A stretch of DNA of 64,000 nt, taken from NCBI GenBank assembly GCA_023391835.1, contig JAEWAE010000069.1, positions 8,471 through 72,470 on the forward strand. Direction: 5' to 3'. The notes under the pieces are model-generated. The model saw only the letters and a list, made by a program, of their open reading frames with translations, ran no database searches and was not told the origin of the DNA. Positions 47,819 through 57,497 of this stretch are shown one piece after another; within the stretch, counting starts at the first letter, position 1; each line of letters starts with the position of its first letter. Source of the stretch: Bacillota bacterium (GTDB lineage: Bacteria; Bacillota; Clostridia; Oscillospirales; Ethanoligenentaceae). The translations under genes were made by a program, and so were the position numbers.

Positions 47819-48799
47819 ATGGAAAATAAATTCACCGTTCCGCTGTCTAAAATTGTGGCGGAATTTTCGCTTGAGCCCATTTATCTGCCCCAGAACCCCG
47901 AAAAGATTCTGGTTTCCAGTGTGGACGTCAACAGGCCGGGCCTGCAGCTCGGCGGTTTTTTCGACTATTTCGACAACGAGCGCATCCAGGTCATCGGGCT
48001 GACGGAATTCAGCTTCCTCAAGCGCTTCACCGAGGAAAAACGCCGCAACGCCTTTGCGCGGCTGCTCGAGCATAAGCCCCCGGCTATCGTCATCTGCCGT
48101 GAGCAGGAACTTTATGGCGAGATGAACGACCTGGCCAAGAAGTATCAGGTGCCGCTGCTGCGCACGGCCGAGCCCACGTCGAGCTTCATGTCGTCGCTGA
48201 TTTCCTTCCTCAACGTGGAGCTTGCCCCGCGCATCACGCGCCACGGCGTGTTGGTGGAAGTGTACGGCGAGGGCATCCTGCTGCTGGGTGAGAGCGGCGT
48301 GGGCAAAAGCGAGACCGCCATCGAGCTGGTCAAGCGCGGCCACCGGCTCATCGCCGACGACGCGGTGGAAATCCGCCGTGTCAGCAGCAAGACGCTGGTG
48401 GGCACGTCGCCCGAAAATATCCGCCACTTTGTGGAGCTGCGGGGCATCGGCATCATCAATGCTCGGCGCATTTTCGGCATGGGCGCCGTTAAAATCACCG
48501 AAAAGGTGGATATGGTCATCCACCTGGAGGTCTGGAACAGTTCCAAAGTCTATGACCGCATGGGCATGGATAATGAGCGCACCGAGATTCTGGGCATTTC
48601 GGTGCCGTCGCTGACCATACCGGTCAAGCCCGGCCGGAATCTCGCCATCATTATTGAGGTGGCGGCCATGAATAACCGCCAGAAGAAGATGGGCTACAAC
48701 GCCGCCCAGGAACTGCTGGAAAAGCTGGGATTTACCGAGGACGCCAAAAAAATGGACGACCCCGCGCAGACCACCGAGCCGGACTGGAACGTTTACTGA
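47819..48799 (+). CDS. hprK: HPr kinase/phosphorylase
   Basis: 326 aa. Walker A GESGVGKSE at residues 157-165, DDAVEIRR, and the C-terminal signature EVAAMNNRQKKMGYNAAQELLEKL. It phosphorylates Ser46 of HPr and so controls catabolite repression according to glycolytic flux. It opens the run hprK-PHP-murB-rapZ-whiA-dnaE and has its own strong promoter. Confidence 0.97.
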   Translation: MENKFTVPLSKIVAEFSLEPIYLPQNPEKILVSSVDVNRPGLQLGGFFDYFDNERIQVIGLTEFSFLKRFTEEKRRNAFARLLEHKPPAIVICREQELYGEMNDLAKKYQVPLLRTAEPTSSFMSSLISFLNVELAPRITRHGVLVEVYGEGILLLGESGVGKSETAIELVKRGHRLIADDAVEIRRVSSKTLVGTSPENIRHFVELRGIGIINARRIFGMGAVKITEKVDMVIHLEVWNSSKVYDRMGMDNERTEILGISVPSLTIPVKPGRNLAIIIEVAAMNNRQKKMGYNAAQELLEKLGFTEDAKKMDDPAQTTEPDWNVY

Positions 48800-48839
48800 C
48801 CCTGCCGCGCTTTCCGGGCGGCCAAACGGAGGAATAACT

Positions 48840-49574
48840 TTGTCGGAAATCCTGTCAATGGAAACGGATACCCATATGCATACCGTAGCGAGCACTCATG
48901 CATACAGCACGGTGGAGGAAATGGCCCGCGGAGCGGCCCGCAAGGGGCTGAAAGCCATCGCCATCACCGATCACGGCCCCGCTCTGCCGGACGGCGCCCA
49001 TGAGTGGCACTTCAGCAATATGCGCTGTCTGCCGCCGGTGATCGAGGGGGTGCGGGTGCTGCACGGGGCGGAGGCGAACATCGTCGATTTCGACGGCGGG
49101 CTCGATCTGCCCGAGAGCCGGCTGCGGGAGCTTGACTGGGTCATTGCTTCCTTTCATGCCCCCGTGCGGGCCCCCGGTACCCCGGAAGAGCACACCCGGG
49201 CCTATCTCAGTTTGGCGCAAAATCCGCTGGTGGATGTCATCGGCCACAGCGGCGGCGACGATTACCGTTACGACTATGAAAAAGTGCTGCCGGTTTTCAA
49301 GAAAAACCGCAAGCTGGTCGAAATCAACAGTCATTCGTTCGAGGCCCGGCGCGGCAGCAAAGAGAATTGCCGCCGCATTGCCATCGTCTGCCGCGACCTG
49401 AAAATCCCGGTCGTGGTCGATTCGGATGCGCACAGCTCCTGGTCGGTGGGCGACCAGCGCGAGGCGTTGGAAATGCTCCGGGAGATCGACTTTCCTCCGG
49501 AGCTTATCGTCAACGCACGGCTTGCCACACTGGCTGATTGGATTTATCAGAGCCGGAAGCGGCATATACTATAA
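48840..49574 (+). CDS. PHP-domain phosphatase (YcdX-like)
   Basis: 244 aa. Metal-binding residues in METDTHMHTVASTHAY, AITDHGP, HGAEANI, ASFHAP, DVIGHSGG, EINSHSF and DSDAHSS match the PHP phosphoesterase family. Starts at TTG with GGAGG about 7 nt upstream. Likely hydrolyses a small phosphate ester; substrate not predictable. Confidence 0.88.
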   Translation: MSEILSMETDTHMHTVASTHAYSTVEEMARGAARKGLKAIAITDHGPALPDGAHEWHFSNMRCLPPVIEGVRVLHGAEANIVDFDGGLDLPESRLRELDWVIASFHAPVRAPGTPEEHTRAYLSLAQNPLVDVIGHSGGDDYRYDYEKVLPVFKKNRKLVEINSHSFEARRGSKENCRRIAIVCRDLKIPVVVDSDAHSSWSVGDQREALEMLREIDFPPELIVNARLATLADWIYQSRKRHIL

Positions 49575-49672
49575 TCGGGTACAGTTCCGGCGGAGTGCCG
49601 GGCAAAAGTCAACAGATCGGCGGCCGGGTCGGCGCGATGGGGCGCCCCGGCCGCTCAGCGGAGGTGACCGCC

Positions 49673-50581
49673 ATGCCGGATTTTTTCCGGTTTGCGGCGT
49701 CGTTGGAGCTGCCGGTGCGGGCACAGGAGCCCATGAGCCGGCACACTACATTTCAAATCGGCGGCCCGGCGGAATATTTCGTCGAGCCGCGCACCGTCGG
49801 GGAAATGCGGCGGATCATGGCCTTCTGCGCCGGCGGGGGCCTGCCTTTCCTGCCGGTGGGCCGGGGCAGCAATCTGCTGGTGTCGGATGCCGGCATCCGC
49901 GGAGTTGTGGCGTCCTGTGCCGGGCTGCGGCAGATACGCTTTGCCGACGCCGGCGACGGCACGGTACGGCTTTTCGCGGGTGCGGGCCTGCCGCTGCGGG
50001 AAGCATGCGTGGCCGTGCGGGAACGCTCGTTGACAGGGCTTGAGTTTGCCTACGGCATCCCCGGCTCGGTGGGCGGCGCCGTCTATATGAATGCGGGAGC
50101 CTACGGCGGCGAAATGAAAGATGTGGTCGCCTCGGCCTCCTTCGTGGGGCCGGAAACGGCCGGTACGCTCGCGGGTGCGCAGCTGGATTTCGGCTACCGC
50201 CACAGCGCCTTCACGGCCGGCGGCCGCACGGTGACCGAGGCGGAGTTCCGTCTGCACCCGGGCGACCGGGAGGCCATTGCCGGCCGCATGGAGGAACTCA
50301 TGGGCCGGCGGGAGTCGAAGCAGCCGTTGGAGCTGCCCAGTGCGGGCAGCGTGTTCCGCCGGCCGCCGGGGCGCTATGCCGGCACGCTCATCGAGGGCTG
50401 CGGGCTCAAGGGGCTGCGCGTGGGCGGCGCGCAGGTCAGCCTCAAACACGCCGGCTTCATCGTCAACACAGGGGGCGCCACCTGCGCGGATGTGCGCGCC
50501 CTGGTGGAAAAAATCCGTCAGGAAGTCTTCCGGCAGACGGGAGTCGAGCTGCAGCCGGAAATCAAAATGGTGGGAATCTGA
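49673..50581 (+). CDS. murB: UDP-N-acetylenolpyruvoylglucosamine reductase
   Basis: 302-aa FAD enzyme making UDP-MurNAc. HTTFQIGGPAEYF, PVGRGSNLLVSDAGIRG, GIPGSVGGAVYMNAGAYGGEM, catalytic SAGSVFRRP and ELQPEIKMVG are present. ATG 49673 after GCGGAGGTGA fits; the longer frame does not. Confidence 0.97.
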   Translation: MPDFFRFAASLELPVRAQEPMSRHTTFQIGGPAEYFVEPRTVGEMRRIMAFCAGGGLPFLPVGRGSNLLVSDAGIRGVVASCAGLRQIRFADAGDGTVRLFAGAGLPLREACVAVRERSLTGLEFAYGIPGSVGGAVYMNAGAYGGEMKDVVASASFVGPETAGTLAGAQLDFGYRHSAFTAGGRTVTEAEFRLHPGDREAIAGRMEELMGRRESKQPLELPSAGSVFRRPPGRYAGTLIEGCGLKGLRVGGAQVSLKHAGFIVNTGGATCADVRALVEKIRQEVFRQTGVELQPEIKMVGI

Positions 50582-50601
50582 CCGGAGGGAGAACGGGGAC
50601 C

Positions 50602-51459
50602 ATGACTTTTGTGATCGTCACGGGCGTTTCGGGGGCGGGCAAATCCCGGGCCGTCAACGCGCTGGAAGATATCGGCTTTTATTGTGTGGATAATATGCCG
50701 CCTGCGCTGATACCGAAATTTGCCGAGCTGTGCCTGCAGACCGACGGCAAAATCCGAAACGTCGCCATCGTCACCGACGTGCGGGGAGGAGATCTGTTCA
50801 ACAGCCTGTTTGAAGGTCTGGACGGCCTGCGGGCCCAGGGCGGCGATTACAAAATTCTTTTCCTCGACGCCGACGATTCGGTGCTCATCCGCCGGTTTCA
50901 GGAAACCCGCCGCAAGCATCCGCTGATGGAGCCGGGCGGTACGGTGGCCGACGCCATCCACCGGGAACGCGAGCAGCTGCGCCCGGCGCGGGAACGCGCA
51001 GATTATATCATCGACACCAGCAATATTTCCTCCGCCCAGCTCAAGGAACGCCTCACCGTGCTTTTTATGGGCGACGGCCGTGCCGGCATGATCGTCAACT
51101 GCATGTCTTTCGGCTTTAAATACGGCACTCCCAGCGAGAGCGACCTGGTGTTCGACGTGCGGTGCTTCCCAAATCCCTTTTATATTGATAAGCTGCGTCC
51201 CCAGACGGGGCTGGATGCGCCGGTGCGGGATTACGTCTTTTCATCCGAAGAGACCCGCACCTTTGTGCACAAGCTGTTTGATATGATCGATTTTCTGCTG
51301 CCGCTGTATATGCAGGAGGGCAAAAGCCAACTGGTGGTCGCCATTGGCTGCACCGGCGGGCGGCACCGCTCGGTGGCCATCACCGAGGCGCTGTATAACC
51401 ACCTCATCGACAAGGGCGTGCGGGTCACCGTCAGCCACCGGGATATCCGCCGGGGATGA
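50602..51459 (+). CDS. rapZ: RNase adapter protein RapZ (YvcJ)
   Basis: 285 aa. Walker A GVSGAGKSR at residues 8-16, LFLDADDSVLIRRFQETRRKHPL, MSFGFKYGTP and IGCTGGRHRSVA. In E. coli RapZ controls glmS mRNA decay; in Firmicutes it is linked to UDP-GlcNAc and competence. The usual yvcK between rapZ and whiA is missing here. Confidence 0.95.
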   Translation: MTFVIVTGVSGAGKSRAVNALEDIGFYCVDNMPPALIPKFAELCLQTDGKIRNVAIVTDVRGGDLFNSLFEGLDGLRAQGGDYKILFLDADDSVLIRRFQETRRKHPLMEPGGTVADAIHREREQLRPARERADYIIDTSNISSAQLKERLTVLFMGDGRAGMIVNCMSFGFKYGTPSESDLVFDVRCFPNPFYIDKLRPQTGLDAPVRDYVFSSEETRTFVHKLFDMIDFLLPLYMQEGKSQLVVAIGCTGGRHRSVAITEALYNHLIDKGVRVTVSHRDIRRG

Positions 51460-51483
51460 CGGTTTTGCGGGGAGGGGAGCAGG

Positions 51484-52377
51484 ATGTCGTTTGCCCATGA
51501 AGTCCGCAGCGAGCTGTGCGCGTTGGAATGCCCCGCCGCCGGGCGCTCGGCACTGCTTTACGGGCTGCTGCTTTTCGGGCGCAGCTTCGGCCCGGGGGGC
51601 ATCGCGCTCCAGACCGAGCACCCCGCCATCGCCCCTTTGTGCGCTTCGCTGCTGGAGGAAGAATGCGGCGTGCATGCCGCGGTGCATTCCGACGGCCGCC
51701 GGGCTCACATTCTCACGGTGCCGGCCGGCGACACGGCCGGGAAAATTTTCAGCTATTTCGGCTACGGGCCGCGGACGGTGAGCCTGCGCATCAACCTGGG
51801 CTTTTTCGACAGCGACCTGTGCACTCCCTACTTCCTGAGGGGCGCGTTTCTTTCCTGCGGGTCGGTGGTGGACCCGGGCAAGGATTACCACCTGGAATTC
51901 GTCACGCCACACATGCAGTTGGGCCGCGACCTGACGGCGCTGCTGCGGGATCAGGATTTTCAGCCCAAAATGGCCGCGCGCAAGGGCAACCGCGTCGTCT
52001 ATTTCAAAGACAGCGGCCAGATCGAGGATGTGCTCACCTATATCGGCGCCGCCCGTCAGTCGCTGGAGCTGATGAACGTCAAAGTGTATAAAGATCTGCG
52101 CAACAAGGCCAACCGGGTCACCAACTGCGAGACCGCCAACATCGAAAAAATGGTCAATGCTTCGGCGGAGCAGGTGGAGGCCATCCGCCGGTTGGAAGAG
52201 ACGGGCCGGCTCCGCCAGCTGCCCGACGATCTGCGCGAGATCGCCTCGCTGCGGCTGGAAAACCCCGACGCGTCGCTGCGGGAGCTGGGCGGCATGCTGC
52301 GCGAGCCGCTGAGCCGGTCGGGCGTCAACCACCGGCTCAGCCGGCTGCTGGATCTGGCCCGGCAAAGCGGCGGATGA
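51484..52377 (+). CDS. whiA: DNA-binding protein WhiA
   Basis: 297 aa. The N-terminal degenerate LAGLIDADG-type domain (MSFAHEVRSELCALECPAAG, LRGAFLSCGSVVDPGKDYHLEF) and a C-terminal helix-turn-helix (ASLRELGGMLREPLSRSGVNHRLSRLLDLA). It affects division and chromosome organisation in Firmicutes and sporulation in Streptomyces. GGGGAGGGG precedes the ATG. Confidence 0.96.
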   Translation: MSFAHEVRSELCALECPAAGRSALLYGLLLFGRSFGPGGIALQTEHPAIAPLCASLLEEECGVHAAVHSDGRRAHILTVPAGDTAGKIFSYFGYGPRTVSLRINLGFFDSDLCTPYFLRGAFLSCGSVVDPGKDYHLEFVTPHMQLGRDLTALLRDQDFQPKMAARKGNRVVYFKDSGQIEDVLTYIGAARQSLELMNVKVYKDLRNKANRVTNCETANIEKMVNASAEQVEAIRRLEETGRLRQLPDDLREIASLRLENPDASLRELGGMLREPLSRSGVNHRLSRLLDLARQSGG

Positions 52378-52434
52378 CCGCTTCAGCGGCCGCTTTGCCC
52401 GGTGTGCCGGGTGAGAAAGGACCGAAAGGAAATT

Positions 52435-55400
52435 ATGGGCGGGTTTGTCCATCTGCATCTGCATAGTGAATACAGCCTTCTCGACGGCGCCTGCCGCATC
52501 CGCGACATCGCGCGCCGCGCCAGGGAGCTGGGGCAGGATGCCGTGGCCGTGACCGACCACGGGGTCATGTACGGCGCGATGGATTTTTATAAGGACGCGC
52601 TCAGGCAGGGTGTGCGCCCCATCATCGGGTGCGAAGTCTACACCGCCGCCCGCACGCGCCACGACCGGCTCTATCATCCCGACTCGGAACACGGTCACCT
52701 GGTGCTGCTGTGCCGCGACAACACCGGTTACCACAACCTCATCAAGCTGGTTTCCCAGGCGTGGATCGACGGCTTTTACGGCAAGCCCCGGGTGGATTGG
52801 GAGCTGCTCGAGCGGTATCACGAGGGCCTGATCGCCCTGTCGGCCTGTCTGTCGGGGGACGTGGCGAAGCGCCTGCTGGCGGGGGATTATGACGGTGCCC
52901 GCGATATTGCCCGCCGCTGTGACGCGCTTTTCGGCCGGGGGTATTATTATCTGGAGCTGCAGGATCACGGCCTGCCCGAGCAGAAAAAGATAAACCCCCA
53001 GATCATCCGTCTCTCGCGGGAAACCGGCATCCCTCTGGTGGCCACCAACGACGCCCATTATCTCAAAAAAGAGGACGCCCCGCTGCAGCAGGTGCTGCTG
53101 TGCATCCAGATGAACCGCACCCTCGACGATCCCGGCAGGATCGGCTTCCCCACCGACGAATTTTACATGAAGTCGGAAGAGGAAATGCGCGCTCTTTTCC
53201 CGCAGGCGCCCGAGGCCTGCGACAACACCGTCAAAATCGCCGATATGTGCCACGTGGATTTTCAGTTCGGAAAGACCATTCTTCCGCACTTTGAAGTGCC
53301 GAACGGGCAGGACCACGCGGAATACCTGCGCAATATGGCGGTGGCGGGGCTGCATCGGCATTACGGCCCCCAGCCGGAGCAGGCCGTCGTCGACCGGCTC
53401 GATTACGAGCTGTCGGTTATCGGCAGCATGGGCTATGTGGATTATTATCTCATCGTCTACGACTTCATCCGCTACGCCCGCAGCGTCGATATCCCCGTCG
53501 GGCCGGGCAGAGGCTCCGGCGCCGGCAGCCTGGTGGCCTACTGCGTGGGCATCACCAACATCGACCCGATCCGCTACCATCTGCTTTTCGAGCGGTTCCT
53601 CAACCCGGAGCGGGTGAGCATGCCCGACTTCGACGTGGATTTCGACTATGAGCGCCGGCAGGAAGTCATCGACTATGTCGTGCGCAAATACGGCAGCGAC
53701 CATGTGGCCCAGATCATCACCTTCGGCACGATGGCGGCCCGCGCCGCCATCCGGGATGTGGGCCGGGTGATGAAATTTTCCTATGCCGAGGTGGATAAGG
53801 CCGCCAAGCTGGTGCCGTCGGAACTTAACATGACCATCGACAAGGCGCTGACGATGTCCGCCGGACTGAAAAACCTGTATGACACCGACCCGCGCATGCA
53901 GAAGCTCATCGACACGGCCCGGGGGCTCGAGGGCATGCCCCGCCACGCCTCCACCCATGCGGCCGGCGTCGTCATCACCCGCGACCCGGTGGATACCTAC
54001 GTGCCGCTTTCCAAAAACGACGAATCCATCGTCACCCAGTTCACCATGACCACGCTGGAAGAGCTGGGCCTGCTGAAAATGGATTTTCTGGGTCTGCGCA
54101 ACCTCACCGTCATCCGGGACGCCTGCGACATGGCGCGCGCCCACGGGCAACCGGATTTTCAGATCGAAAAGATCCCGCTGGATGACGAAGAAGTCTACGC
54201 CATGCTCACGGCCGGGCACACCGAGGGGGTATTCCAGTTTGAATCCCCGGGCATGAAACAGGTGCTGACGAATCTGCGCCCCGAGAGCATCGAGGATCTC
54301 ATCGCGGTCATATCGCTTTACCGCCCCGGCCCGATGGAATCCATCCCCAAATACATCGAGAACCGCCATCATCCGGAAAAAATCACCTACCGCACGCCGC
54401 TGCTCAAAGATATACTCGACGTCACCTACGGCTGCATCGTCTATCAGGAGCAGGTGATGGAGATCGTGCGCCGCCTGGCGGGCTATTCCTACGGCCGGGC
54501 CGACCTGGTGCGCCGCGCCATGGCCAAGAAAAAAAACGCCGTCATGCAGAAGGAGCGGGAGTATTTCATCCACGGCCTCAAACGGGAAGACGGCAGCTTC
54601 GAATGTGTCGGCGCGGTGCGCAACGGCGTCGACGAGGCGACGGCCAACGCCATTTTCGACGAAATGGCCTCCTTCGCCTCCTATGCGTTCAATAAATCCC
54701 ACGCGGCGGCCTATGCGCTGCTGGCCTATCAGACGGCTTATCTCAAGTGTCACTGGCCCCGGGAATACTTTGCGGCCCTGATGACCAGCGTCCTCGACAG
54801 CGCCGACAAGCTGGCCGAATATATCGGCGAATGCGGCCGGCTGGGCATCGGCATCCTGCCGCCGGATATCAACGAGAGCCGCGAGGGCTTTTCCGTCAGC
54901 GGGACGGGTATCCGCTTCGGGCTGACGGCGGTGAAAAACCTCGGCCGCGGTTTTATCCGGGAAGTGGTGGCCCGGCGGGAAAAAGACGGCCCCTACCGCA
55001 CGTTTTCCGATTTTGTCACCCGCACCCTCGGCTGCGACCTCAACCGCCGCATGCTCGAGAGCCTTATCAAGTGCGGCGCGTTCGACAGCCTCGGCTACAC
55101 CCGCCGCCGGCTGATGCTCGGCTTTGAGGATGTGCTGGCGCATGCCGAAAACAAGGCACGGCAGAATCTTTCCGGTCAGATCGATCTGTTTGGCGGCACG
55201 GGCGGCGGGATCGAACCCGACGACGAGGGCGCCCTGCTGCCCCCCCAGGCGGAGTTCCCCCAGAAGGAGCGGCTGACGCAGGAAAAAGAAGTGCTCGGCT
55301 TTTATATTTCCGCCCACCCGCTGGCCCGTTACCGGGATCTGATCCGCCGCAGCGGTTTCCCCACCATCCGGGAAGTATTAAGCGGGGCACAGGAGGGAAA

Positions 55401-55977
55401 ATATAAGGATGGCTCTGCCGTGACCGTTATGGGAGTTGTGCAGCAAAGACAGGTCAAGGCGACCAAAAACGACAGCACCATGGCCTTCGTGACCCTCGAT
55501 GACGGCAGCGGTTCCATCGAGACGCTGATTTTCCCACGCACGTTCGCCCAATACGGTCCCCTGCTGGAGCCGGACGCGGCGGTGATCGTCGAGGGGCGCA
55601 CCAGCGTGCGGGAGGATGAAGCGGTCAAGATCCTGTGCAACCGCGTGCGTCTGCCGCAGGAAACGGAGGAAGCCCCGCCGGCCGTGCAGGGGCCGGTCGT
55701 ACCGGAGCCCGCCGCGCCGCCCGCCGCCGCCCGGAGCAGCCGGGAGCGGCCGGGGCTGTTTATCCGGGTCCCTTCCAAAGAGGACGACGGCTTCAGGCAG
55801 GCCATGCGGGTCATCCGGGTATTCGACGGGCAGCTCCCGGTCTATGTCCGCTTTGAAGACACGGGGAAGCTGATGGCCGCGCCCCGGAACCTGTGGGTCG
55901 ACATGAACGAAGTGCTGCGCGGAGAGCTTGACCGGATCCTCGGCGAAGAAAACGTCGCGGTGCAGGGCTGGAAATAA
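52435..55977 (+). CDS. dnaE: DNA polymerase III alpha subunit (DnaE type)
   Basis: 1180 aa. N-terminal PHP (HLHLHSEYSLLDGACRI), polymerase core with MPDFDVDFDYERR catalytic aspartates, the finger region PKYIENRHHP, helix-hairpin-helix, and C-terminal OB fold (MGVVQQRQVKATKNDSTMAFVTLDDG). It has no internal exonuclease, unlike PolC. ATG 52435 follows GAAAGGA. It may extend primers before handoff to PolC, as in B. subtilis. Confidence 0.96.
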   Translation: MGGFVHLHLHSEYSLLDGACRIRDIARRARELGQDAVAVTDHGVMYGAMDFYKDALRQGVRPIIGCEVYTAARTRHDRLYHPDSEHGHLVLLCRDNTGYHNLIKLVSQAWIDGFYGKPRVDWELLERYHEGLIALSACLSGDVAKRLLAGDYDGARDIARRCDALFGRGYYYLELQDHGLPEQKKINPQIIRLSRETGIPLVATNDAHYLKKEDAPLQQVLLCIQMNRTLDDPGRIGFPTDEFYMKSEEEMRALFPQAPEACDNTVKIADMCHVDFQFGKTILPHFEVPNGQDHAEYLRNMAVAGLHRHYGPQPEQAVVDRLDYELSVIGSMGYVDYYLIVYDFIRYARSVDIPVGPGRGSGAGSLVAYCVGITNIDPIRYHLLFERFLNPERVSMPDFDVDFDYERRQEVIDYVVRKYGSDHVAQIITFGTMAARAAIRDVGRVMKFSYAEVDKAAKLVPSELNMTIDKALTMSAGLKNLYDTDPRMQKLIDTARGLEGMPRHASTHAAGVVITRDPVDTYVPLSKNDESIVTQFTMTTLEELGLLKMDFLGLRNLTVIRDACDMARAHGQPDFQIEKIPLDDEEVYAMLTAGHTEGVFQFESPGMKQVLTNLRPESIEDLIAVISLYRPGPMESIPKYIENRHHPEKITYRTPLLKDILDVTYGCIVYQEQVMEIVRRLAGYSYGRADLVRRAMAKKKNAVMQKEREYFIHGLKREDGSFECVGAVRNGVDEATANAIFDEMASFASYAFNKSHAAAYALLAYQTAYLKCHWPREYFAALMTSVLDSADKLAEYIGECGRLGIGILPPDINESREGFSVSGTGIRFGLTAVKNLGRGFIREVVARREKDGPYRTFSDFVTRTLGCDLNRRMLESLIKCGAFDSLGYTRRRLMLGFEDVLAHAENKARQNLSGQIDLFGGTGGGIEPDDEGALLPPQAEFPQKERLTQEKEVLGFYISAHPLARYRDLIRRSGFPTIREVLSGAQEGKYKDGSAVTVMGVVQQRQVKATKNDSTMAFVTLDDGSGSIETLIFPRTFAQYGPLLEPDAAVIVEGRTSVREDEAVKILCNRVRLPQETEEAPPAVQGPVVPEPAAPPAAARSSRERPGLFIRVPSKEDDGFRQAMRVIRVFDGQLPVYVRFEDTGKLMAAPRNLWVDMNEVLRGELDRILGEENVAVQGWK

Positions 55978-56030
55978 CGCCGGAAAACGGCGGGGCCGGC
56001 GAGAAGCCAGCCCGATGGAGGATCATTGCA

Positions 56031-56222
56031 ATGTGGACAGTCATATACATGGTGCAGACCAAGGCGTCGGTGCTCAAGGTGCAGGAACTGCTGACGGCGG
56101 AAAAAGTCGCCGTGCGGGTGCGCCCGGTGGGCGACGGCGGGGAAAGCGGCTTTTTTGAGATCCTGGTGCCCGAGCCGGAGGCCCAGATGGCCCATACTAT
56201 CCTCATCAAAAACGGATATTGA
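56031..56222 (+). CDS. Small conserved protein upstream of pfkA (DUF2007-like)
   Basis: 63 aa with a ferredoxin-like beta-alpha-beta pattern (MWTVIYMVQTKASVLKVQELLTAEKVAVRVRPV then FFEILVPEPEAQMAHTIL). Similar short proteins sit before pfkA in many clostridia, and I recall some database copies labelled glutamate decarboxylase, which their size makes impossible. GGAGG precedes the ATG. Function unknown. Confidence 0.75.
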   Translation: MWTVIYMVQTKASVLKVQELLTAEKVAVRVRPVGDGGESGFFEILVPEPEAQMAHTILIKNGY

Positions 56223-56244
56223 TATTTGCTTGTCAAAACGGGTA

Positions 56245-56273
56245 TTGACCACTTTGTTAAAGCATTGTATAAT
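56245..56273 (+). promoter_or_regulatory. Promoter of pfkA
   Basis: -35 TTGACC (56245-56250), 17-bp spacer, -10 TATAAT (56268-56273). Leader of about 105 bases. Confidence 0.9.
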
Positions 56274-56384
56274 GTGTACAGCAATTGGATCATGACCCGA
56301 GGCGGCACGATGGGGATGGCGCGTCTCTCCGGCGGCGGTCCGTCCGGGCTTTGGGTTCGGTGTTGCCGGAATGGGGGACAGCAT

Positions 56385-57362
56385 ATGGCAGAAAAAGAAA
56401 TCAAAACGATTGGTGTGCTGACCAGCGGCGGGGATTCGCCCGGGATGAATGCAGCCATCCGCGCGATCGTCCGTACAGGCATCGCCAAGGGGCTGCGGGT
56501 TTTTGGCATCCGCCGCGGGTATAACGGGCTGATCAACGGCGATATGGTCGAAATGAACCTGCGTAGCGTCTCCGACATCATCCATCGGGGCGGCACGATC
56601 CTTTACACGGCGCGGAGCCCGGAATTCCGCACCGAAGAGGGCATGCAGAAGGCCGTGGCCACCTGCCGGCGCATGGGCATCGACGGCATCGCCGTGATCG
56701 GCGGCGACGGGTCTTTCCGCGGCGCGACCGACCTTTCCAAGCGGGGCATCCCCTGCGTGGGGCTGCCGGGCACCATCGACAACGATATCGCGGCCAGCGA
56801 TTATACCATCGGTTTCGACACGGCGGTCAACACCGTGTGCGACATGGTCGACCGGCTGCGCGACACGACCGAATCCCACGACCGCTGCAGCGTGGTGGAA
56901 GTCATGGGGCGCAAGGCGGGGTATATCGCCATCCATTCGGCTATCGCGGTGGGCGCCACGGGCGTCATCGTGCCGGAAATTCCCTTTGACATCGAAAAAG
57001 AGCTGATCCCGCGGCTGATGAATATCCAGAAGACCGGCAAAAAGCACTTCATCATCATCGTGGCCGAGGGCGTGGGCGACACATATGAGATCGGCAGCTA
57101 CATCCAGAAGCGCACGGGCATTGAGACCCGCACCACCATCCTTGGGCACGTGCAGCGCGGCGGCTCCCCGACGGTGCGCGATCGGGTGCTGGCCTCCGAA
57201 ATGGGCTATCACGCCGTCGAGCTCCTCGCCCAGGGTATCGGCAACCGGGTCGTCGTGATCCAGAAGGATGAAATTCGGGATCTGGACATCTACGAATCTC
57301 AAAAAATGACCAAGACCTTCGACCGGCGGCTTTACGAGATTTCCAACACCATCAGCATCTGA
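56385..57362 (+). CDS. pfkA: 6-phosphofructokinase
   Basis: 325 aa, ATP-dependent glycolytic enzyme. TSGGDSPGMNAAIRA, GGDGSFRGA and PGTIDNDI are the ATP/F6P motifs. Gly at GGDGS indicates ATP rather than PPi use. ATG 56385 is chosen over the longer upstream frame, which would begin inside the promoter. Confidence 0.97.
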   Translation: MAEKEIKTIGVLTSGGDSPGMNAAIRAIVRTGIAKGLRVFGIRRGYNGLINGDMVEMNLRSVSDIIHRGGTILYTARSPEFRTEEGMQKAVATCRRMGIDGIAVIGGDGSFRGATDLSKRGIPCVGLPGTIDNDIAASDYTIGFDTAVNTVCDMVDRLRDTTESHDRCSVVEVMGRKAGYIAIHSAIAVGATGVIVPEIPFDIEKELIPRLMNIQKTGKKHFIIIVAEGVGDTYEIGSYIQKRTGIETRTTILGHVQRGGSPTVRDRVLASEMGYHAVELLAQGIGNRVVVIQKDEIRDLDIYESQKMTKTFDRRLYEISNTISI

Positions 57363-57400
57363 GCCGGCAGCTTTACGGCACCGGATTGGCTTTACGCGGC

Positions 57401-57443
57401 GGGGCTGCCGTAAAATGCACGAGTGTGCGTTTTGCGGCAGCTC
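57401..57443 (+). terminator. Long hairpin after pfkA (second member of the repeat family)
   Basis: A 20-bp stem with three G-U pairs (left arm GGGGCTGCCGTAAAATGCAC) and GAGT loop; only a short GTTTC follows. It resembles the thiN terminator hairpin. Termination is likely but may be partial. Confidence 0.65.
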
Positions 57444-57468
57444 CGTTTCGGCATACCCGTGGGCCGCG

Positions 57469-57497
57469 TTGAAATCACCGGGCGCATATGTTATAAT
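57469..57497 (+). promoter_or_regulatory. Promoter of the nfnA-gltA operon
   Basis: -35 TTGAAA (57469-57474), 17-bp spacer, -10 TATAAT (57492-57497). The leader contains a small hairpin at about 57567-57590 (ACCGGTCGCA / TGCGGCCGGT). Confidence 0.9.

Noticed and set aside
51241..55317. Very long open frame (1358 codons) on the minus strand opposite rapZ, whiA and dnaE
   Set aside because: It is a shadow of GC-rich codon use in three well-identified plus-strand genes. Its translation is His/Arg/Gly-rich without any known motif, and it crosses several gene borders.
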